Part shown: positions 35,290 to 45,642 of the stretch, piece after piece
How positions within the stretch are numbered: position 1 is the stretch's first letter
How the letters are laid out: each line of letters begins with the position of its first letter
IMG/VR virus record: IMGVR_UViG_3300046362_000084
Coordinates: 1 to 64,000 of that record
From: a virus
Reading direction: 5' to 3' (one strand)
Length of the DNA stretch: 64,000 bases
The notes under the pieces: model-generated
Told to the model about the DNA's origin: nothing
Database searches by the model: none
What the model saw: only the letters and a program-made list of their open reading frames with translations
Position numbers and translations under genes: made by a program

Positions 35290-38200
35290 CCTTTAAGGTT
35301 GGGGGTAAATCCAGCCGCCACGGCGTTTGGATTTTTTTCCTTTGCTTCAAGTATGGACTTAACGAGATTTGCAATTAAAACGCCGTCTGCGTTTGTTAAC
35401 CCAGAATTTTTCGTAACCACTTCAACAACATGGTTTCCATTAACATTTACTTCTGTTGGTTTACTTTCTAGCTTCACCGCTTTTTCCCGCTCGGTTTTGC
35501 TCGCGCTGGCGTTTTCAGAAATAGCGTCGGCAAGAACCTTTAAAGAATCAACAATTTCCTGCATTCTGTTTCCATCTTCAACTGAAGGGGCTTGTTTTTC
35601 AAGTCCCGCGCCCCTTCCGTAAACATTTAAGTTTTCCTTCTCGAATTTATCAAGAACTTTTCTCTGAGCCGATCCTTCGGGCGCTTTTGTTTTAGCGTAT
35701 TCGAGTTCGCCCTTAATATAATCATAATCTTCTTTTGTGTTAGTTCTTTTATACGGGTCTATTTGGCCCGTTTCAACAATAGCTTTCGCTCTATCACCAA
35801 AACTCCTAAGTCTTGTGTCCCCACCTGAATAATAACTAACTGAACCCGCAGGGGTGGCAACCGCTGTCGTTTGACCATTCCCTAAAACATCTAAGCTTTG
35901 TTTGAATCCAACATTGCTGGAATTTGTTCTAGCCGAACTTAATTGTTCTGTGGTCGGCTGCCCATCTCCGTATTTTGCTTTCAAAGCCCCAAGCTCAGAA
36001 TTCAAAGATGATTCTATTCCAGCGTAAGTATCGGCTTTTGAGCTAAACCCGGCCACCGCCGCCTCTTTTTGCATCATTGCACTAAGGTTCCTTATATCAA
36101 CGCCAAGGTTCGAAGTGGCAGTAGTTAAAAGTTTATTCGACTGCGCCACTAAACCCTCTGTAGGATTTAATGGTTTTGTATCTGTTATCCCCGCCGCATC
36201 TTGAGAGCTCTTTGTTAACCCGTCATTTATTGCCGCGTCAGGCGATTTTCCCCCGGTAATTAAATCACGAATTTCCTTCATTCCTTGAAGGAACTCCTTA
36301 AAGGGTTCGGCTTGGGAGCGGGAGCCTTCTTGGTCTAACCCTAACTGGGTATTAACTTCGCTATCTCTTTTATTCAGTGACGCCAAATCAATCGCCGCGC
36401 CCGCGCCATCGCCCGCTTTTAATTTAACCAAAGCTTTTTGATAAATTTCTTCGTCTTGAGAATTTCGCTTATTTTCTTCGCTAACTTGCTTTGCGTATTC
36501 CGGAGTTTGGAAGGCGGCAGCATGCTTCTGCTTGGGGCGATTAGCTAACCTTTCTTCAATAATTTTTTGTGTATCCGAGTATGCTCGACCGTTCGTCGGG
36601 CTGGCCACAGCAAGAGCACCCTTTTCGTCGCCAAAACTCAAAAGTCTTTTGGTTTCCAATAAACGCTTAATCGCGTCTTCTTTCGCCGCGCCGGTAATTG
36701 AAGTGCTATCTCGTGTTTTATTTATTTCAGAGTCAATTTTCAACTGAGCTTCGCTATATTTTCCGCTTTGGCCAGTAAGGGGCTGCATTCTGCCGCGAAT
36801 GCTATCTGCTTGATCAATCAAACGAGCCCTGTCCTCTTTAAATCTTGGGCTGTCGAGATTACTTGCCGCTGCAAGCAAAACGTTAATTCCCTTCTGCATA
36901 CTGGCTTGAATTCCTCCACCAGAGGCAATTTCAAAATTACTTTCCTTTAAGGCCCTCTTAGCTTCAAGAGATTTGCTTGCCGCAATATTTCCTTTTGACT
37001 CAAAATCGTTTTGCATTACAAAATTACCATTGATAATATCTCTTTTGGTTTTTGCGACATCGGTAACATTCAATCCTTGTTCGCCGTTTTTCTTCTTCTC
37101 CTCATCAAGCTTAATTAAATTCTGAGCCTTAGTAACTCTATCTCCAATTAAGTTAACTAATGGGTCGCTATTTCTATTACGAATCGCTTCGGTGCGAATA
37201 TCTTGCTCCTTTTTAACGGTTTTTGAATCCGGCTTTAAAACGCTATTTTTCAAATCGGCGAAATCAAGACTATCAAACGCCGCCTGCATTGGATCTTTGG
37301 ATTGAAGAGATTCAATAAGTTGGTCAAATTTTTGCTTGCGACTAATTTCTTGAACAGCTTTGAGTTGCTCAAGCGCAATTTGACGGTTGGTCATAATTTC
37401 GAGAGACTGGGCCTTATACTCATTATTTAAAGTTTCAAGTTCTATTTTTGACTCGCCGCTAATATCTTCTGAGTTTTCAGCAACTTTTAGAAGGCTCGCA
37501 AGCATTTGATCCGCATTGCCCGAATCAAGCCCGCTTTTTAAGAAATTACTAACAAAATTCTCGCCTCCCGCTTTATTTAAAGCGCCGCGACCCTTATCGG
37601 TATATGTTTCCCCTACAATTTTGAGTAGGGAGGCAGATAGGTCACGTTTGGATTTTTCTTCTTGTTGGCCAAGATCGCCCATTTCTTGAGAATAGGCCAA
37701 AGCGTTTTTGACGCTATCTGAAGTCCCGGGCTGATTCGCAACTATACCCAAGCGGGCATTCATTAATGAGTTCGAATTAGAAGAAACCGTTCCTTCAAGA
37801 GCGTTTTTTCTGCCAAAAGATTTTTCGTATTTTTTAAAATCTTCAAAAGCCGCCTTGGTTTTTTCGGCTCGATTAGCGATTTCTTCTTGAATTTTTGCAA
37901 CCTTTTCTTCGTTCTGTGTCGCTCTTTTGAAAGCGTTCGTTAATTGAGAGAGTGATACGTTCGTTGTTGTGACAAGCGCATCGTCAATTATTTTATCACT
38001 TACAATACCAAGACCCTTATTGGCTTTTAAAAATCCGTTAAAGTCCCCTTGTTTTGAAAACCCAAGCGCGGCTTTTGCCAGAGAGTTTCCCGGCCCGCCC
38101 CCATCTGCCTTTTCTTTGAGGGCTTTAAAGTCATAATTTTGCGTAAAGCTAACGAGTGATTTGTTGAGTTCTTCATCGTCAAGTTGTATTTTGCCGCCAT

Positions 38201-41200
38201 CGTCGCCCTTACGACGAGTCAAGTCCCTCCAAAAAGAACCGAGGGCGGTATTATTTTTATCTGCATTACTCGTAACGCTAGCAAGAGCGGTTTCAGAATT
38301 TAATTTGCCTTGAGTTTTTTGTTCAAACTGGCTGATCGCATCAGACATATCGGACTTCCCCTTGTCTCCGCCAATTGCGTTCGCGGAAAGAATTTTGCTG
38401 CGAAGTTCTTCTGGCATATCTGCAATAGCGACAGCTTGCTTTCTGTTGGAAGCTTTTATTTCTTCTTTGGAAGCGTTCGGGTCTTTGGAAAGCGCGTCCC
38501 CGCGCTCCTTTGCGCCAAGATATTCGCTTAAATTACCTTTTGCCTTTTCTGCTTCAATATCAAGCTCCGAAAGGTGTTTGCTCATGTCGCCTAATGGGAT
38601 TAGAGCCTCCTTGAGATAAGTCGAGTAAGCTGCGGTGGCTCCAACCGCAACTCCAATAGCTGTTCCCCAAGGGCCAAAAGTTGACCCAAAAGTTGCCGCG
38701 CTTGTTACCGTCGAAATAGCGTTACCTGCTTTTTGTCCGCCCTCGCCCATAGAGTCGCCAACAACAGATCCTGCAAAAGATAGGGCACCGCCTGTTATAG
38801 CAGTTCTCATTAAGGTTTTCTGATTTCTATTTCCGCGAGTCTCGCGAACCATCTCCCTAGTTCTTTTTTTATCAATAACACCGCCGCCCTTTGACATAGC
38901 TTCGCCCGCGAAAGCCTCCACCTCTTTTTTACTGGCAGATGGGTTTTTAGCTATTAATTCGGCAAAAATATTATGACTGTCTGCGTTTTTTTGCTCTTGG
39001 GTCATTTGCGAAACGGAGGCACCGTTTTCATCGAAAATCTCGTTAGACATAGCGCCCGGTTGGGAAGAGTTTCCTCGCCCCCCCTTAAGGCCGCGTAAAG
39101 ATCTTTTGTTTTTCCTTAATTCCCAAAGTTCAGCCGCTTTTTCATTGCGCTGCCATCCAGCGTGATTAGCCTCCCTGCCTCTAAGCCTAGCTTCCCTTTT
39201 TCTTTGTTCGGAAGCATTGATCGCCGGGATTCCGCCAGTTGCAAGGTAAGGGGAAACCGATAGGTTTGGGAATTTATCTCTTGAAACATAATCAGTGGAA
39301 ATATTTGGACGAACACGAAGGTTTCCGCCAACGTCAAATTGACTTTGCATCCTTGACCTAATGGCCTCTGATGGGGAAGGGACAGGGTTATCTATAGAGT
39401 CAATATACTGTGCGCCGCTAGACCTAACTGAAGCGGCGTTTATTTCTATTTGTTTTTTATTAGATTTTTCCGGGAAAGGATTACCATTGCCTCTTTCAGG
39501 GTAGTAACGACTAAAATTACTATATCCGGGCAGTTTAGGGGAGGCAGGAAAGTAAAAAGAGGTTGGCCTTGGTTCCGGCTCATTTTTTTCCGCTTCAAGC
39601 CTTTTGGATTCCTGTTTTTCGGCATAATTCGCCCTGATTTGAGCGTTTCTTTCCTCTTTTAATTGCTTTTTGGCAAGCGCATCTTGATCCTGTTTTCTTT
39701 TAGAAGTAGTTGGGTCGTTAATATCGTTCCACTTGCCGTATCGCGCCGCCCATTCGGGGGAAACGGAACCATCGTTAAAAGCGCCCCCGCTATTCTTTTC
39801 CCCCCTCTTTTTCTTTCTTCCTCGCGCAAAATTAGGCACAAATCCGCCAGCGAAGCCAAACATACCTTGGCTGTGTGGGTAAAGACCCCGGAAAGAGTCG
39901 GCCATTTTTAGTGCGTCTTCCGGGTTTTGAGGGAAACCGTTTTTGGAAAGAGGTAGGCCGCTTTGTTTAGCTTTGCTTTTGATCCATTCGGATTGGAAAC
40001 CGTTGCGTCCAGAGAGCATGCGGGAAGAAGCGGACTTTGGAGTGTATCCGCCTGCAAAGTTATTCCTTGTTTTTAAATTTAAAAAGTTAAAGTTTTTTCT
40101 TGAGAACTCGTCAGGGGAAAGTTTGTTTACATACTTTTTAACAGTTCTTAACGAGGTGTCCTTATGCCAAGCAGAGTCAAGACCGCCCTTTTCTCTAACT
40201 CCGAACATCATTTCATTTTTTACTCCCTTTTGGTCGCGCCAAGCTAATTGTGGGTAAAGAACTTTTAATTTATCAAAATTTGTTTTCTTGCCCGACATTT
40301 TTCCCCAGTCCGCTCTCTGACTCAACAAGGTTTGCGAATGAATAGGTTTTTTCATTCGCTTCGATACGTCAAGAAGTCTATTAAAGAGTAATCGCCCGTC
40401 GCCCTTTTTGGCGCTTGTAATTAAATCAACATCAATTTTATCTTTTTGGTTGTAAACTTTTAAGAAAGACCCGTTTTCTGTTGTCCATGCTCTTCCGCCG
40501 CCAGACTTATAAGCATTAATTTTAGGCTTTAAACCACTTGCGAAGGTGTTTACGCTTCCAGAAACCTTTTCAATTTTTCCAAGTTCTTTGACCTTGTCCA
40601 TGCCGCCAGCTTGGGCGATCATGTTTTTGTTAAATACGGCGTCCGCGCCAGTTCCAAGGTAATCCCGAACAATAACTTCGTGGCTATTGACAACAACATT
40701 CTCGGGCCTTCCGCCCTGACTCATGCGGATCTTCTTAATGGCAGGCTTTGCCCCCATACCGGCCCCGCCAACGCCTTTGTTGATGTCGCGGGCCTCACGG
40801 TTAACCGCAGGGATCATACCCCCCGCAAACGCCTTTCTAGGAACGATTCTTGTTCCAGAGTTGGTTCCCATGATTGGAGCGGCAGCTTGAGCCATGGAAG
40901 AGGAAGCTATTTTAGCTACCAGCGCAAGCCTTTGTTGAAGAGCAGTGTTTCCTTGCAGCAAAGAAGCATTGTAAACCCTTTCGTTTTGAATGGAAATAAT
41001 GCGCTGTTTATTTTCCTCAATAATCCCCCCCATTTTTGAAACGGTTTTTTCGGGGCCTTTGCCCAAAAGGGTTCCGCCAATGTCTTTGGTGAAGCGACCA
41101 AAAATAGAGGTGGAAAGCTTGGCCAGTCCAACCGCGAGCAGTGCTAGTCCGGGTCCGCTAATTGCGTTGATAACCCCTTTAACAACCGACTGTCCGATTT

Positions 41201-42437
41201 TTTCTCCAGCGCTTGCCGTTTCTGGGTCTTTGTTTAAAGCTTCACCAATGCTTGATGTTAAATCGGCAAATTGGGATGCCAAATCCCCAACAGAGGAGTT
41301 TACCCCAAGTTTTCCAATTGCCGCGCCAAGCTGAACGAATCCGTTTTTAGCCTCATTAATTTTATTTAGAGAGGTACGGCCCAAAAATTCACTTTTAATG
41401 AACGCTTCGTTTTGCGCCCTCCCAACAATGCCAAGCGCTTGACCGTATGCACTTGTAGATTTGGCGAGATCACCAATTAAGGCTTTAACGATGTTGATTT
41501 GGTAAACGCCACCAATTTTTTTGGAAACGTTTGCTTGTTGGGAATCGGTTAGATTGTCATAGCCCTGTGCAAGATCTTTTAATACGTCAATTGCGTTCAA
41601 AAAGTTCCCCTCAGAATCTTTTGTCGCGATACCAACATTCTCAAGCGCCGCCGCAGTTTCATCGCTTTGAAGCTTGGTGAAAATGGTTTTGAAGGCGTTA
41701 CCGATAGCAGGTCCGCCACGGGCCGTTGTTTGCTGAACGGAGGTAACAGCCGCAATAAGTTGGTCAAGGTTAACGCCCGCGTCTTTCGCGGTGGAACCAA
41801 CACGACTGATCGCTTCAGCAATGTCTTTGGAGCTAACCGCAAAGTTGGTGTCGGCTGCGGCCATCTTATTGACAAGACCTTCGTAGCCGATGGCGTCTTT
41901 ACCGAAGGTGTTGATTGCCGCAGTTAGAGTTTTAACACTTGACGCAACATCCATGCCCGAAATCTGAGTCAAAACAAGCGCGGAAGAAGTAGCTTTTGCA
42001 ATATCCGCCACTTTAAGACCTTGACGCCCAAATTCCGCTGCCGCTTCCGCCGCAACGTAAAAGGAATTTCCGGTAGCGTTCGCGGCCTTGAAAAGGTCGG
42101 ACGTTAATGTGGTCATTTCTTGGTTGGTAACCTTGACGTTAACCTGAATGTTAGCCAACGCCTGCTCGGCCTTTAACGCGTTCTGATAAAGGGATAAAAA
42201 CGCTTTGCCAACTCCATAAACAATGGATGTGGTTGCCGCAAACGCAACCATACGGTCGTTCGCGAATTCAAGGGTTTGGCTGAACGCCCGAGCTTCACGG
42301 TTTGCTTTCGCGAATCCAGTGCCGCCGCCAACATTAATCGACCCAAGTTTCTTTTGGGTATAGCTGGCCAAACGGTTAACCGAGGCGTAGGCCGGGGACG
42401 AATCGAAATCTAATGGAAATTTAACTGTTTCTGACAT
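35286..42437 (-). CDS. Tape measure protein
   Basis: A 2,383-residue protein, the longest in the window. The N-terminal 400 residues match phage tail tape measure proteins (NAFKTIFTKLQSDETAAALE, TKDSEGNFLNAIDVLKDLA). Long coiled coils follow, with a hydrophobic stretch at about residues 1230-1275. Six [FLVA]A-[AGST]-G-x-x-P motifs at about residues 536, 631, 792, 859, 1065 and 2375, one of them FAGGFVPNFA, separate globular inserts. At roughly 1.5 angstrom per residue it would set a tail near 350 nm if it is fully extended. A late-promoter-like element precedes it. Confidence 0.9.
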   Translation of the reverse strand: MSETVKFPLDFDSSPAYASVNRLASYTQKKLGSINVGGGTGFAKANREARAFSQTLEFANDRMVAFAATTSIVYGVGKAFLSLYQNALKAEQALANIQVNVKVTNQEMTTLTSDLFKAANATGNSFYVAAEAAAEFGRQGLKVADIAKATSSALVLTQISGMDVASSVKTLTAAINTFGKDAIGYEGLVNKMAAADTNFAVSSKDIAEAISRVGSTAKDAGVNLDQLIAAVTSVQQTTARGGPAIGNAFKTIFTKLQSDETAAALENVGIATKDSEGNFLNAIDVLKDLAQGYDNLTDSQQANVSKKIGGVYQINIVKALIGDLAKSTSAYGQALGIVGRAQNEAFIKSEFLGRTSLNKINEAKNGFVQLGAAIGKLGVNSSVGDLASQFADLTSSIGEALNKDPETASAGEKIGQSVVKGVINAISGPGLALLAVGLAKLSTSIFGRFTKDIGGTLLGKGPEKTVSKMGGIIEENKQRIISIQNERVYNASLLQGNTALQQRLALVAKIASSSMAQAAAPIMGTNSGTRIVPRKAFAGGMIPAVNREARDINKGVGGAGMGAKPAIKKIRMSQGGRPENVVVNSHEVIVRDYLGTGADAVFNKNMIAQAGGMDKVKELGKIEKVSGSVNTFASGLKPKINAYKSGGGRAWTTENGSFLKVYNQKDKIDVDLITSAKKGDGRLLFNRLLDVSKRMKKPIHSQTLLSQRADWGKMSGKKTNFDKLKVLYPQLAWRDQKGVKNEMMFGVREKGGLDSAWHKDTSLRTVKKYVNKLSPDEFSRKNFNFLNLKTRNNFAGGYTPKSASSRMLSGRNGFQSEWIKSKAKQSGLPLSKNGFPQNPEDALKMADSFRGLYPHSQGMFGFAGGFVPNFARGRKKKRGEKNSGGAFNDGSVSPEWAARYGKWNDINDPTTSKRKQDQDALAKKQLKEERNAQIRANYAEKQESKRLEAEKNEPEPRPTSFYFPASPKLPGYSNFSRYYPERGNGNPFPEKSNKKQIEINAASVRSSGAQYIDSIDNPVPSPSEAIRSRMQSQFDVGGNLRVRPNISTDYVSRDKFPNLSVSPYLATGGIPAINASEQRKREARLRGREANHAGWQRNEKAAELWELRKNKRSLRGLKGGRGNSSQPGAMSNEIFDENGASVSQMTQEQKNADSHNIFAELIAKNPSASKKEVEAFAGEAMSKGGGVIDKKRTREMVRETRGNRNQKTLMRTAITGGALSFAGSVVGDSMGEGGQKAGNAISTVTSAATFGSTFGPWGTAIGVAVGATAAYSTYLKEALIPLGDMSKHLSELDIEAEKAKGNLSEYLGAKERGDALSKDPNASKEEIKASNRKQAVAIADMPEELRSKILSANAIGGDKGKSDMSDAISQFEQKTQGKLNSETALASVTSNADKNNTALGSFWRDLTRRKGDDGGKIQLDDEELNKSLVSFTQNYDFKALKEKADGGGPGNSLAKAALGFSKQGDFNGFLKANKGLGIVSDKIIDDALVTTTNVSLSQLTNAFKRATQNEEKVAKIQEEIANRAEKTKAAFEDFKKYEKSFGRKNALEGTVSSNSNSLMNARLGIVANQPGTSDSVKNALAYSQEMGDLGQQEEKSKRDLSASLLKIVGETYTDKGRGALNKAGGENFVSNFLKSGLDSGNADQMLASLLKVAENSEDISGESKIELETLNNEYKAQSLEIMTNRQIALEQLKAVQEISRKQKFDQLIESLQSKDPMQAAFDSLDFADLKNSVLKPDSKTVKKEQDIRTEAIRNRNSDPLVNLIGDRVTKAQNLIKLDEEKKKNGEQGLNVTDVAKTKRDIINGNFVMQNDFESKGNIAASKSLEAKRALKESNFEIASGGGIQASMQKGINVLLAAASNLDSPRFKEDRARLIDQADSIRGRMQPLTGQSGKYSEAQLKIDSEINKTRDSTSITGAAKEDAIKRLLETKRLLSFGDEKGALAVASPTNGRAYSDTQKIIEERLANRPKQKHAAAFQTPEYAKQVSEENKRNSQDEEIYQKALVKLKAGDGAGAAIDLASLNKRDSEVNTQLGLDQEGSRSQAEPFKEFLQGMKEIRDLITGGKSPDAAINDGLTKSSQDAAGITDTKPLNPTEGLVAQSNKLLTTATSNLGVDIRNLSAMMQKEAAVAGFSSKADTYAGIESSLNSELGALKAKYGDGQPTTEQLSSARTNSSNVGFKQSLDVLGNGQTTAVATPAGSVSYYSGGDTRLRSFGDRAKAIVETGQIDPYKRTNTKEDYDYIKGELEYAKTKAPEGSAQRKVLDKFEKENLNVYGRGAGLEKQAPSVEDGNRMQEIVDSLKVLADAISENASASKTEREKAVKLESKPTEVNVNGNHVVEVVTKNSGLTNADGVLIANLVKSILEAKEKNPNAVAAGFTPNLKG

Positions 42438-42472
42438 ACACCTTACCTTGCAAAACCTTTGCCTACTGTGTA

Positions 42473-42478
42473 TTACAC
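42473..42478 (-). promoter_or_regulatory. Late-promoter-like element GTGTAA(T)
   Basis: Minus-strand GATAAAAAAGTGTAATACAC, 35 bases before the tape-measure ATG. GTGT and ACAC flank AAT, so this copy is also a perfect small palindrome. The leader that follows contains AAGGTAAGG near the start codon. Confidence 0.6.
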
Positions 42479-42506
42479 TTTTTTATCCTATTAAATTAAA
42501 AAAATA

Positions 42507-43415
42507 TTAATTTACCAACTTTTGAACAGCTTTCGCGCTTGCCTCTGGATTCTCAAGCATAGAGGCTTTCATGATGCTTTCTCTGGAAAGGGCTCCTGTT
42601 CCCTGCGGCGAGCCCCAATCCTTTTCAAGTTGTTCGCGACCGTTTTCGGATGAAGCGGCCCACTTATCAAGTTCGCGCCAATCCGACAACGTTTTACTGG
42701 AAACCTTGCCGCTTATATTTGAAATAATATTTTTATAATTCTCCATCAAAAGCAAAAACCTTTGTTGCAGGCAGGTAAGGTCCACTATGCTCCGGCCATA
42801 AAAATAAAACCCATTGCCCGAAACGGCGTAAAGATTTTGGCAAAAAGTTGAGCATGCCAGTTCGCGCAGGTTATCGTCTCCAATTTTAGCGCGATAAAGC
42901 ATAAATTCTTTAAAGGCGGCGTCAACGGCGGATTGCTCTAACATTTCAGCCCCCTCGTCATCCCAAGACCTGATTAATAATTTTTCATCACGATAAAATA
43001 AACTTAAAATATATCGCTCTATAGATAGCTTTGAGGCGCGGTCTTCCGCCGTTTTCCCGATAGCTTTATCTTTTTTGTCGCGGAGGTTTCTAACCTTTAT
43101 GGACGCTTCATTAAGGGCTTCAAGAATTGATTTCTTTTGGGCCTCAATAATTTTCTCATAGCTTTCTTGAAGTCTGGCTAAATAAGCTTCGCTAGAATCC
43201 AAATCCCTTTGGTTCGCGTCCGTCCAAGTTCCCGCTTTGTTCGCGGCAGCAAGAGCCTCCCTTTCGAGAGGTATTTTTCTTTTGACAGCTAGTTTGAGAA
43301 ACTTTTCATCAAGCTCCTGAAGAAACGATTCGTCTGTTATGGTCGGATGCCTTATCCAACCCTTCGAAGATTTTGTTCGGCCAAGCCTAACCTCGTTAAG
43401 CAAGCCTAGGTTCAT
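42507..43415 (-). CDS. Tail assembly protein candidate
   Basis: A 302-residue, mostly helical protein with a coiled coil near residues 70-120 (SYEKIIEAQKKSILEALNEA). It lies between a helical 227-residue protein and the tape measure, the place of tail assembly chaperones in siphophages. It overlaps the upstream gene by four bases. No slippery frameshift site was identified between the two, so the classical G/GT frameshift arrangement is not supported. Confidence 0.55.
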   Translation of the reverse strand: MNLGLLNEVRLGRTKSSKGWIRHPTITDESFLQELDEKFLKLAVKRKIPLEREALAAANKAGTWTDANQRDLDSSEAYLARLQESYEKIIEAQKKSILEALNEASIKVRNLRDKKDKAIGKTAEDRASKLSIERYILSLFYRDEKLLIRSWDDEGAEMLEQSAVDAAFKEFMLYRAKIGDDNLRELACSTFCQNLYAVSGNGFYFYGRSIVDLTCLQQRFLLLMENYKNIISNISGKVSSKTLSDWRELDKWAASSENGREQLEKDWGSPQGTGALSRESIMKASMLENPEASAKAVQKLVN

Positions 43416-44095
43416 TCAGGCGCGATAAGATCATAAAAATCCGCCCGTGTCAACTCGTCGTATTCTTTGAAATTTTCCTCGTTGATGGATTTGTCGCCAT
43501 AATACCAAAAAGTAGTAAAAAGACTTATGCGGGAAAGCATATTATTGGTATCGTCAGGATTTTCCTCCTCTTTGTTGGAAAAATCAGCATACCTCTCTTC
43601 GAACTCATCACCCTTGAAAAGCGGCTCCCAAACGGGATCGTCGTTTTCGTCGGTTTTTTTGTCAATCATTCCAATCAACAGCGCAAGGTGCATAATGGTC
43701 TTATTCCGAGCGATAACGTCCGCAGTGCGATCAAAAAGGTGTTCATGTTCCATTTCGATATCCCGTAAAGAGCTATAGTAAAGGTCGATTTCCTTTTGAA
43801 GGGTTTCGCGCTCTTTTTTGTTTTTAGCCTTATCAAGCTTTTGCTTCGCCTCAACAAAGCTACCAAAGATCTTGGAGTATTCTTTTTCCTCCTTATTTGA
43901 CAAAACGCCGCCAAAGTTTTTAATTGTTTTGACAAGCATTTCCTTCGTAAGAATGCCGCGTTGAATGCATTCAGATTGAAACTTTGAGAACATCATGTCA
44001 CTGTCATCAAGCTCCAAGCGAGTTGGTTTCCTAAGCGCCAAAATAGCTTCTTTTCCGTCTTTTAATCTGTGGGTAAATTTATATAAAATTCGCAT
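43412..44095 (-). CDS. Tail assembly chaperone candidate
   Basis: A 227-residue, helical, charged protein. The start MRILYKFTHRLKDGKEAILALRKPTRLE is beta-hairpin like and the middle has a coiled coil (KQKLDKAKNKKERETLQKEI). No motif is diagnostic; the assignment rests on its place between the tail tube gene and the tape measure. It overlaps the downstream gene. Confidence 0.5.
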   Translation of the reverse strand: MRILYKFTHRLKDGKEAILALRKPTRLELDDSDMMFSKFQSECIQRGILTKEMLVKTIKNFGGVLSNKEEKEYSKIFGSFVEAKQKLDKAKNKKERETLQKEIDLYYSSLRDIEMEHEHLFDRTADVIARNKTIMHLALLIGMIDKKTDENDDPVWEPLFKGDEFEERYADFSNKEEENPDDTNNMLSRISLFTTFWYYGDKSINEENFKEYDELTRADFYDLIAPE

Positions 44096-44109
44096 ATTTT
44101 CCTTATTCC

Positions 44110-44376
44110 TTAATTTTCCAATTCTCTAATCAATTCATTGGTAAGATCTAAAACTCTTTTCCTAATTATCTCCTTTTTACTGTCATCTATTAGAAATAGA
44201 AAGGGTCGCAAATGTTTAGTTTGCTCTCCAAGCCCGTTTTCTTCGGCTATGGCAAGCATTTTGTCCACTTTTGAGATGTCCTCTTTTTTTAATTCGTCAA
44301 CAATATCAAGAAATGATTTGGCAAGCTCAATTAGCTTCGTCCTTGCAGAATGCCTGATAATTTCTTTGTATTCCAT
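44110..44376 (-). CDS. Small helical protein
   Basis: An 88-residue, all-helical protein with Leu/Ile heptads (LIELAKSFLDIVDELKKEDI). It is the first gene after a late-promoter-like element 29 bases upstream. Its position after the tail tube suggests a role in tail assembly. No family recognised. Confidence 0.58.
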   Translation of the reverse strand: MEYKEIIRHSARTKLIELAKSFLDIVDELKKEDISKVDKMLAIAEENGLGEQTKHLRPFLFLIDDSKKEIIRKRVLDLTNELIRELEN

Positions 44377-44405
44377 AACGTTTTAAACCTTAAACCTAAC
44401 TAACG

Positions 44406-44411
44406 TTACAC
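44406..44411 (-). promoter_or_regulatory. Late-promoter-like element GTGTAA(C)
   Basis: Minus-strand TTTTTTAATGTGTAACGTTA, 29 bases before the ATG at 44376 and just downstream of the terminator at 44466. The T-G-T-G variant lacks the purine-G start seen in the other copies by one base (TGTGTAAC). It would restart transcription for the tape-measure unit. Confidence 0.6.
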
Positions 44412-44465
44412 ATTAAAAAATAAAAGTGAACAAAAAATAATTAAATATCGCCGCGCCCACCCAAT

Positions 44466-44493
44466 AAAAAAGCCCCGGAGGTCCGGGGCTTTA
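44466..44493 (-). terminator. Intrinsic terminator after the tail tube gene
   Basis: AGCCCCGGA (44471-44479) pairs with TCCGGGGCT (44482-44490), with extra A-T pairs outside; on the minus strand the stem is followed by six T residues. It lies 25 bases after the stop of the tail tube gene. Strong expression of the tube gene would be insulated from the downstream chaperone genes. Confidence 0.9.
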
Positions 44494-44517
44494 GTATTTT
44501 AATTATATTGTTTGTAT

Positions 44518-45642
44518 TTACAGAGACTTCAGCGTAGAGGCACCCGAATAACCAGTAACGCCACTGAAGAAAAGTCCGTTTGCCGTATCATTGGATGCGC
44601 CGATTTGGGACAAGAATTTCATAGTGACCGTGCTGCTTGGCCCAATAGATCCGGAAAGATCCTGAGAGGTAAGTTTAGCATTTTTGATGATGAACTTAGC
44701 GAAGATATCAGAAGCAACTGCGGTTGGACCGTCAACTCCACAAGCAGACTTGTAGAAGTCAAATGTGATGTCCGTTGTAGGTTCGGAACACATAAAGTCA
44801 ACCATGCCGGTTGCCGCAGTAAGGTCACCCATGAGGGCCTCAATGCTGATGTCGATATCAACTGGATATTGAACTTCACGGGAAATGGACATGCGAGCGC
44901 CAAGTTTGTTAATTGCTTCAAGGTTAAAGTCAAAGTTGAAACTAGCCTTTTGAACAATTAGGTTGGTATCAAGCGTTTGGAAAAGACCTGCTCCTGCGTT
45001 GCTGAATGTTACCTTAACATCGCCGGGTCTAATAACGCTTGGCTTAAGTCCGCTAGAAAACGGAATGGTTGGAAGAGTGAAGTTGCCAACAGCCTTTTGG
45101 GCTGTGCTAGGATCAACCGCAGGAATCCTTTGGGCGCTTCCCGTGCTATAAGAAGCGGTGTTTAGTCCCTGAACACTTAGAGTCGCCATAGGGAAACTGC
45201 CAACGGCAGCTTCGATACCGTAACTAGCAATAAATCCATTACCAACGGCCAAAACGGCGACAGACGCAGGGCCTAGTCCGTTAGCGTCAAGTCCTTCTCC
45301 AGCAACGGCGCGGAAGTAGTTTTTGTCGTCCTGAGTTCTATCCGCAATAGATCCGATAGCGGATGTAGTTGAGGAGATTGTAAATCCAAGGTTGGCTTCA
45401 TTTTCGAAGTCGGTAACATAGTAAGAAAAGTCAAGTTTGCTGTCGGAACCATCGGAGTTGATTCTGTCAATAGCCGCCATTTTACCAAGTTCATTGATAT
45501 TTTCAAGCGCATATTCAATAGAATTGCCAACCGATTGAACACGGTGAATCTTCTTAATGTTTGAAGTGGTGTGTGCGCCCGTAGCTGGAGAAGGTCCAAC
45601 AAGAAGTGCTTCGTTGTTATAAATTGTTCTAAGTCTAGGCAT
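44518..45642 (-). CDS. Major tail tube protein
   Basis: A 374-residue protein, beta-rich, with segments typical of phage tail tube proteins (KLDFSYYVTDFENEANLGF, VDIDISIEALMGDL). The gene stands alone: a late-promoter-like element 22 bases upstream and a strong terminator directly downstream. This is the arrangement expected for an abundant structural protein. It lies between the neck genes and the tape-measure unit. A duplicated tube-like domain could explain the larger-than-average size. Confidence 0.75.
   Translation of the reverse strand: MPRLRTIYNNEALLVGPSPATGAHTTSNIKKIHRVQSVGNSIEYALENINELGKMAAIDRINSDGSDSKLDFSYYVTDFENEANLGFTISSTTSAIGSIADRTQDDKNYFRAVAGEGLDANGLGPASVAVLAVGNGFIASYGIEAAVGSFPMATLSVQGLNTASYSTGSAQRIPAVDPSTAQKAVGNFTLPTIPFSSGLKPSVIRPGDVKVTFSNAGAGLFQTLDTNLIVQKASFNFDFNLEAINKLGARMSISREVQYPVDIDISIEALMGDLTAATGMVDFMCSEPTTDITFDFYKSACGVDGPTAVASDIFAKFIIKNAKLTSQDLSGSIGPSSTVTMKFLSQIGASNDTANGLFFSGVTGYSGASTLKSL

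Noticed and set aside
43412-44095. Programmed frameshift in a tail chaperone pair
   Set aside because: The two genes overlap by ATGA and I saw no slippery heptamer before the stop, so simple coupling explains them.
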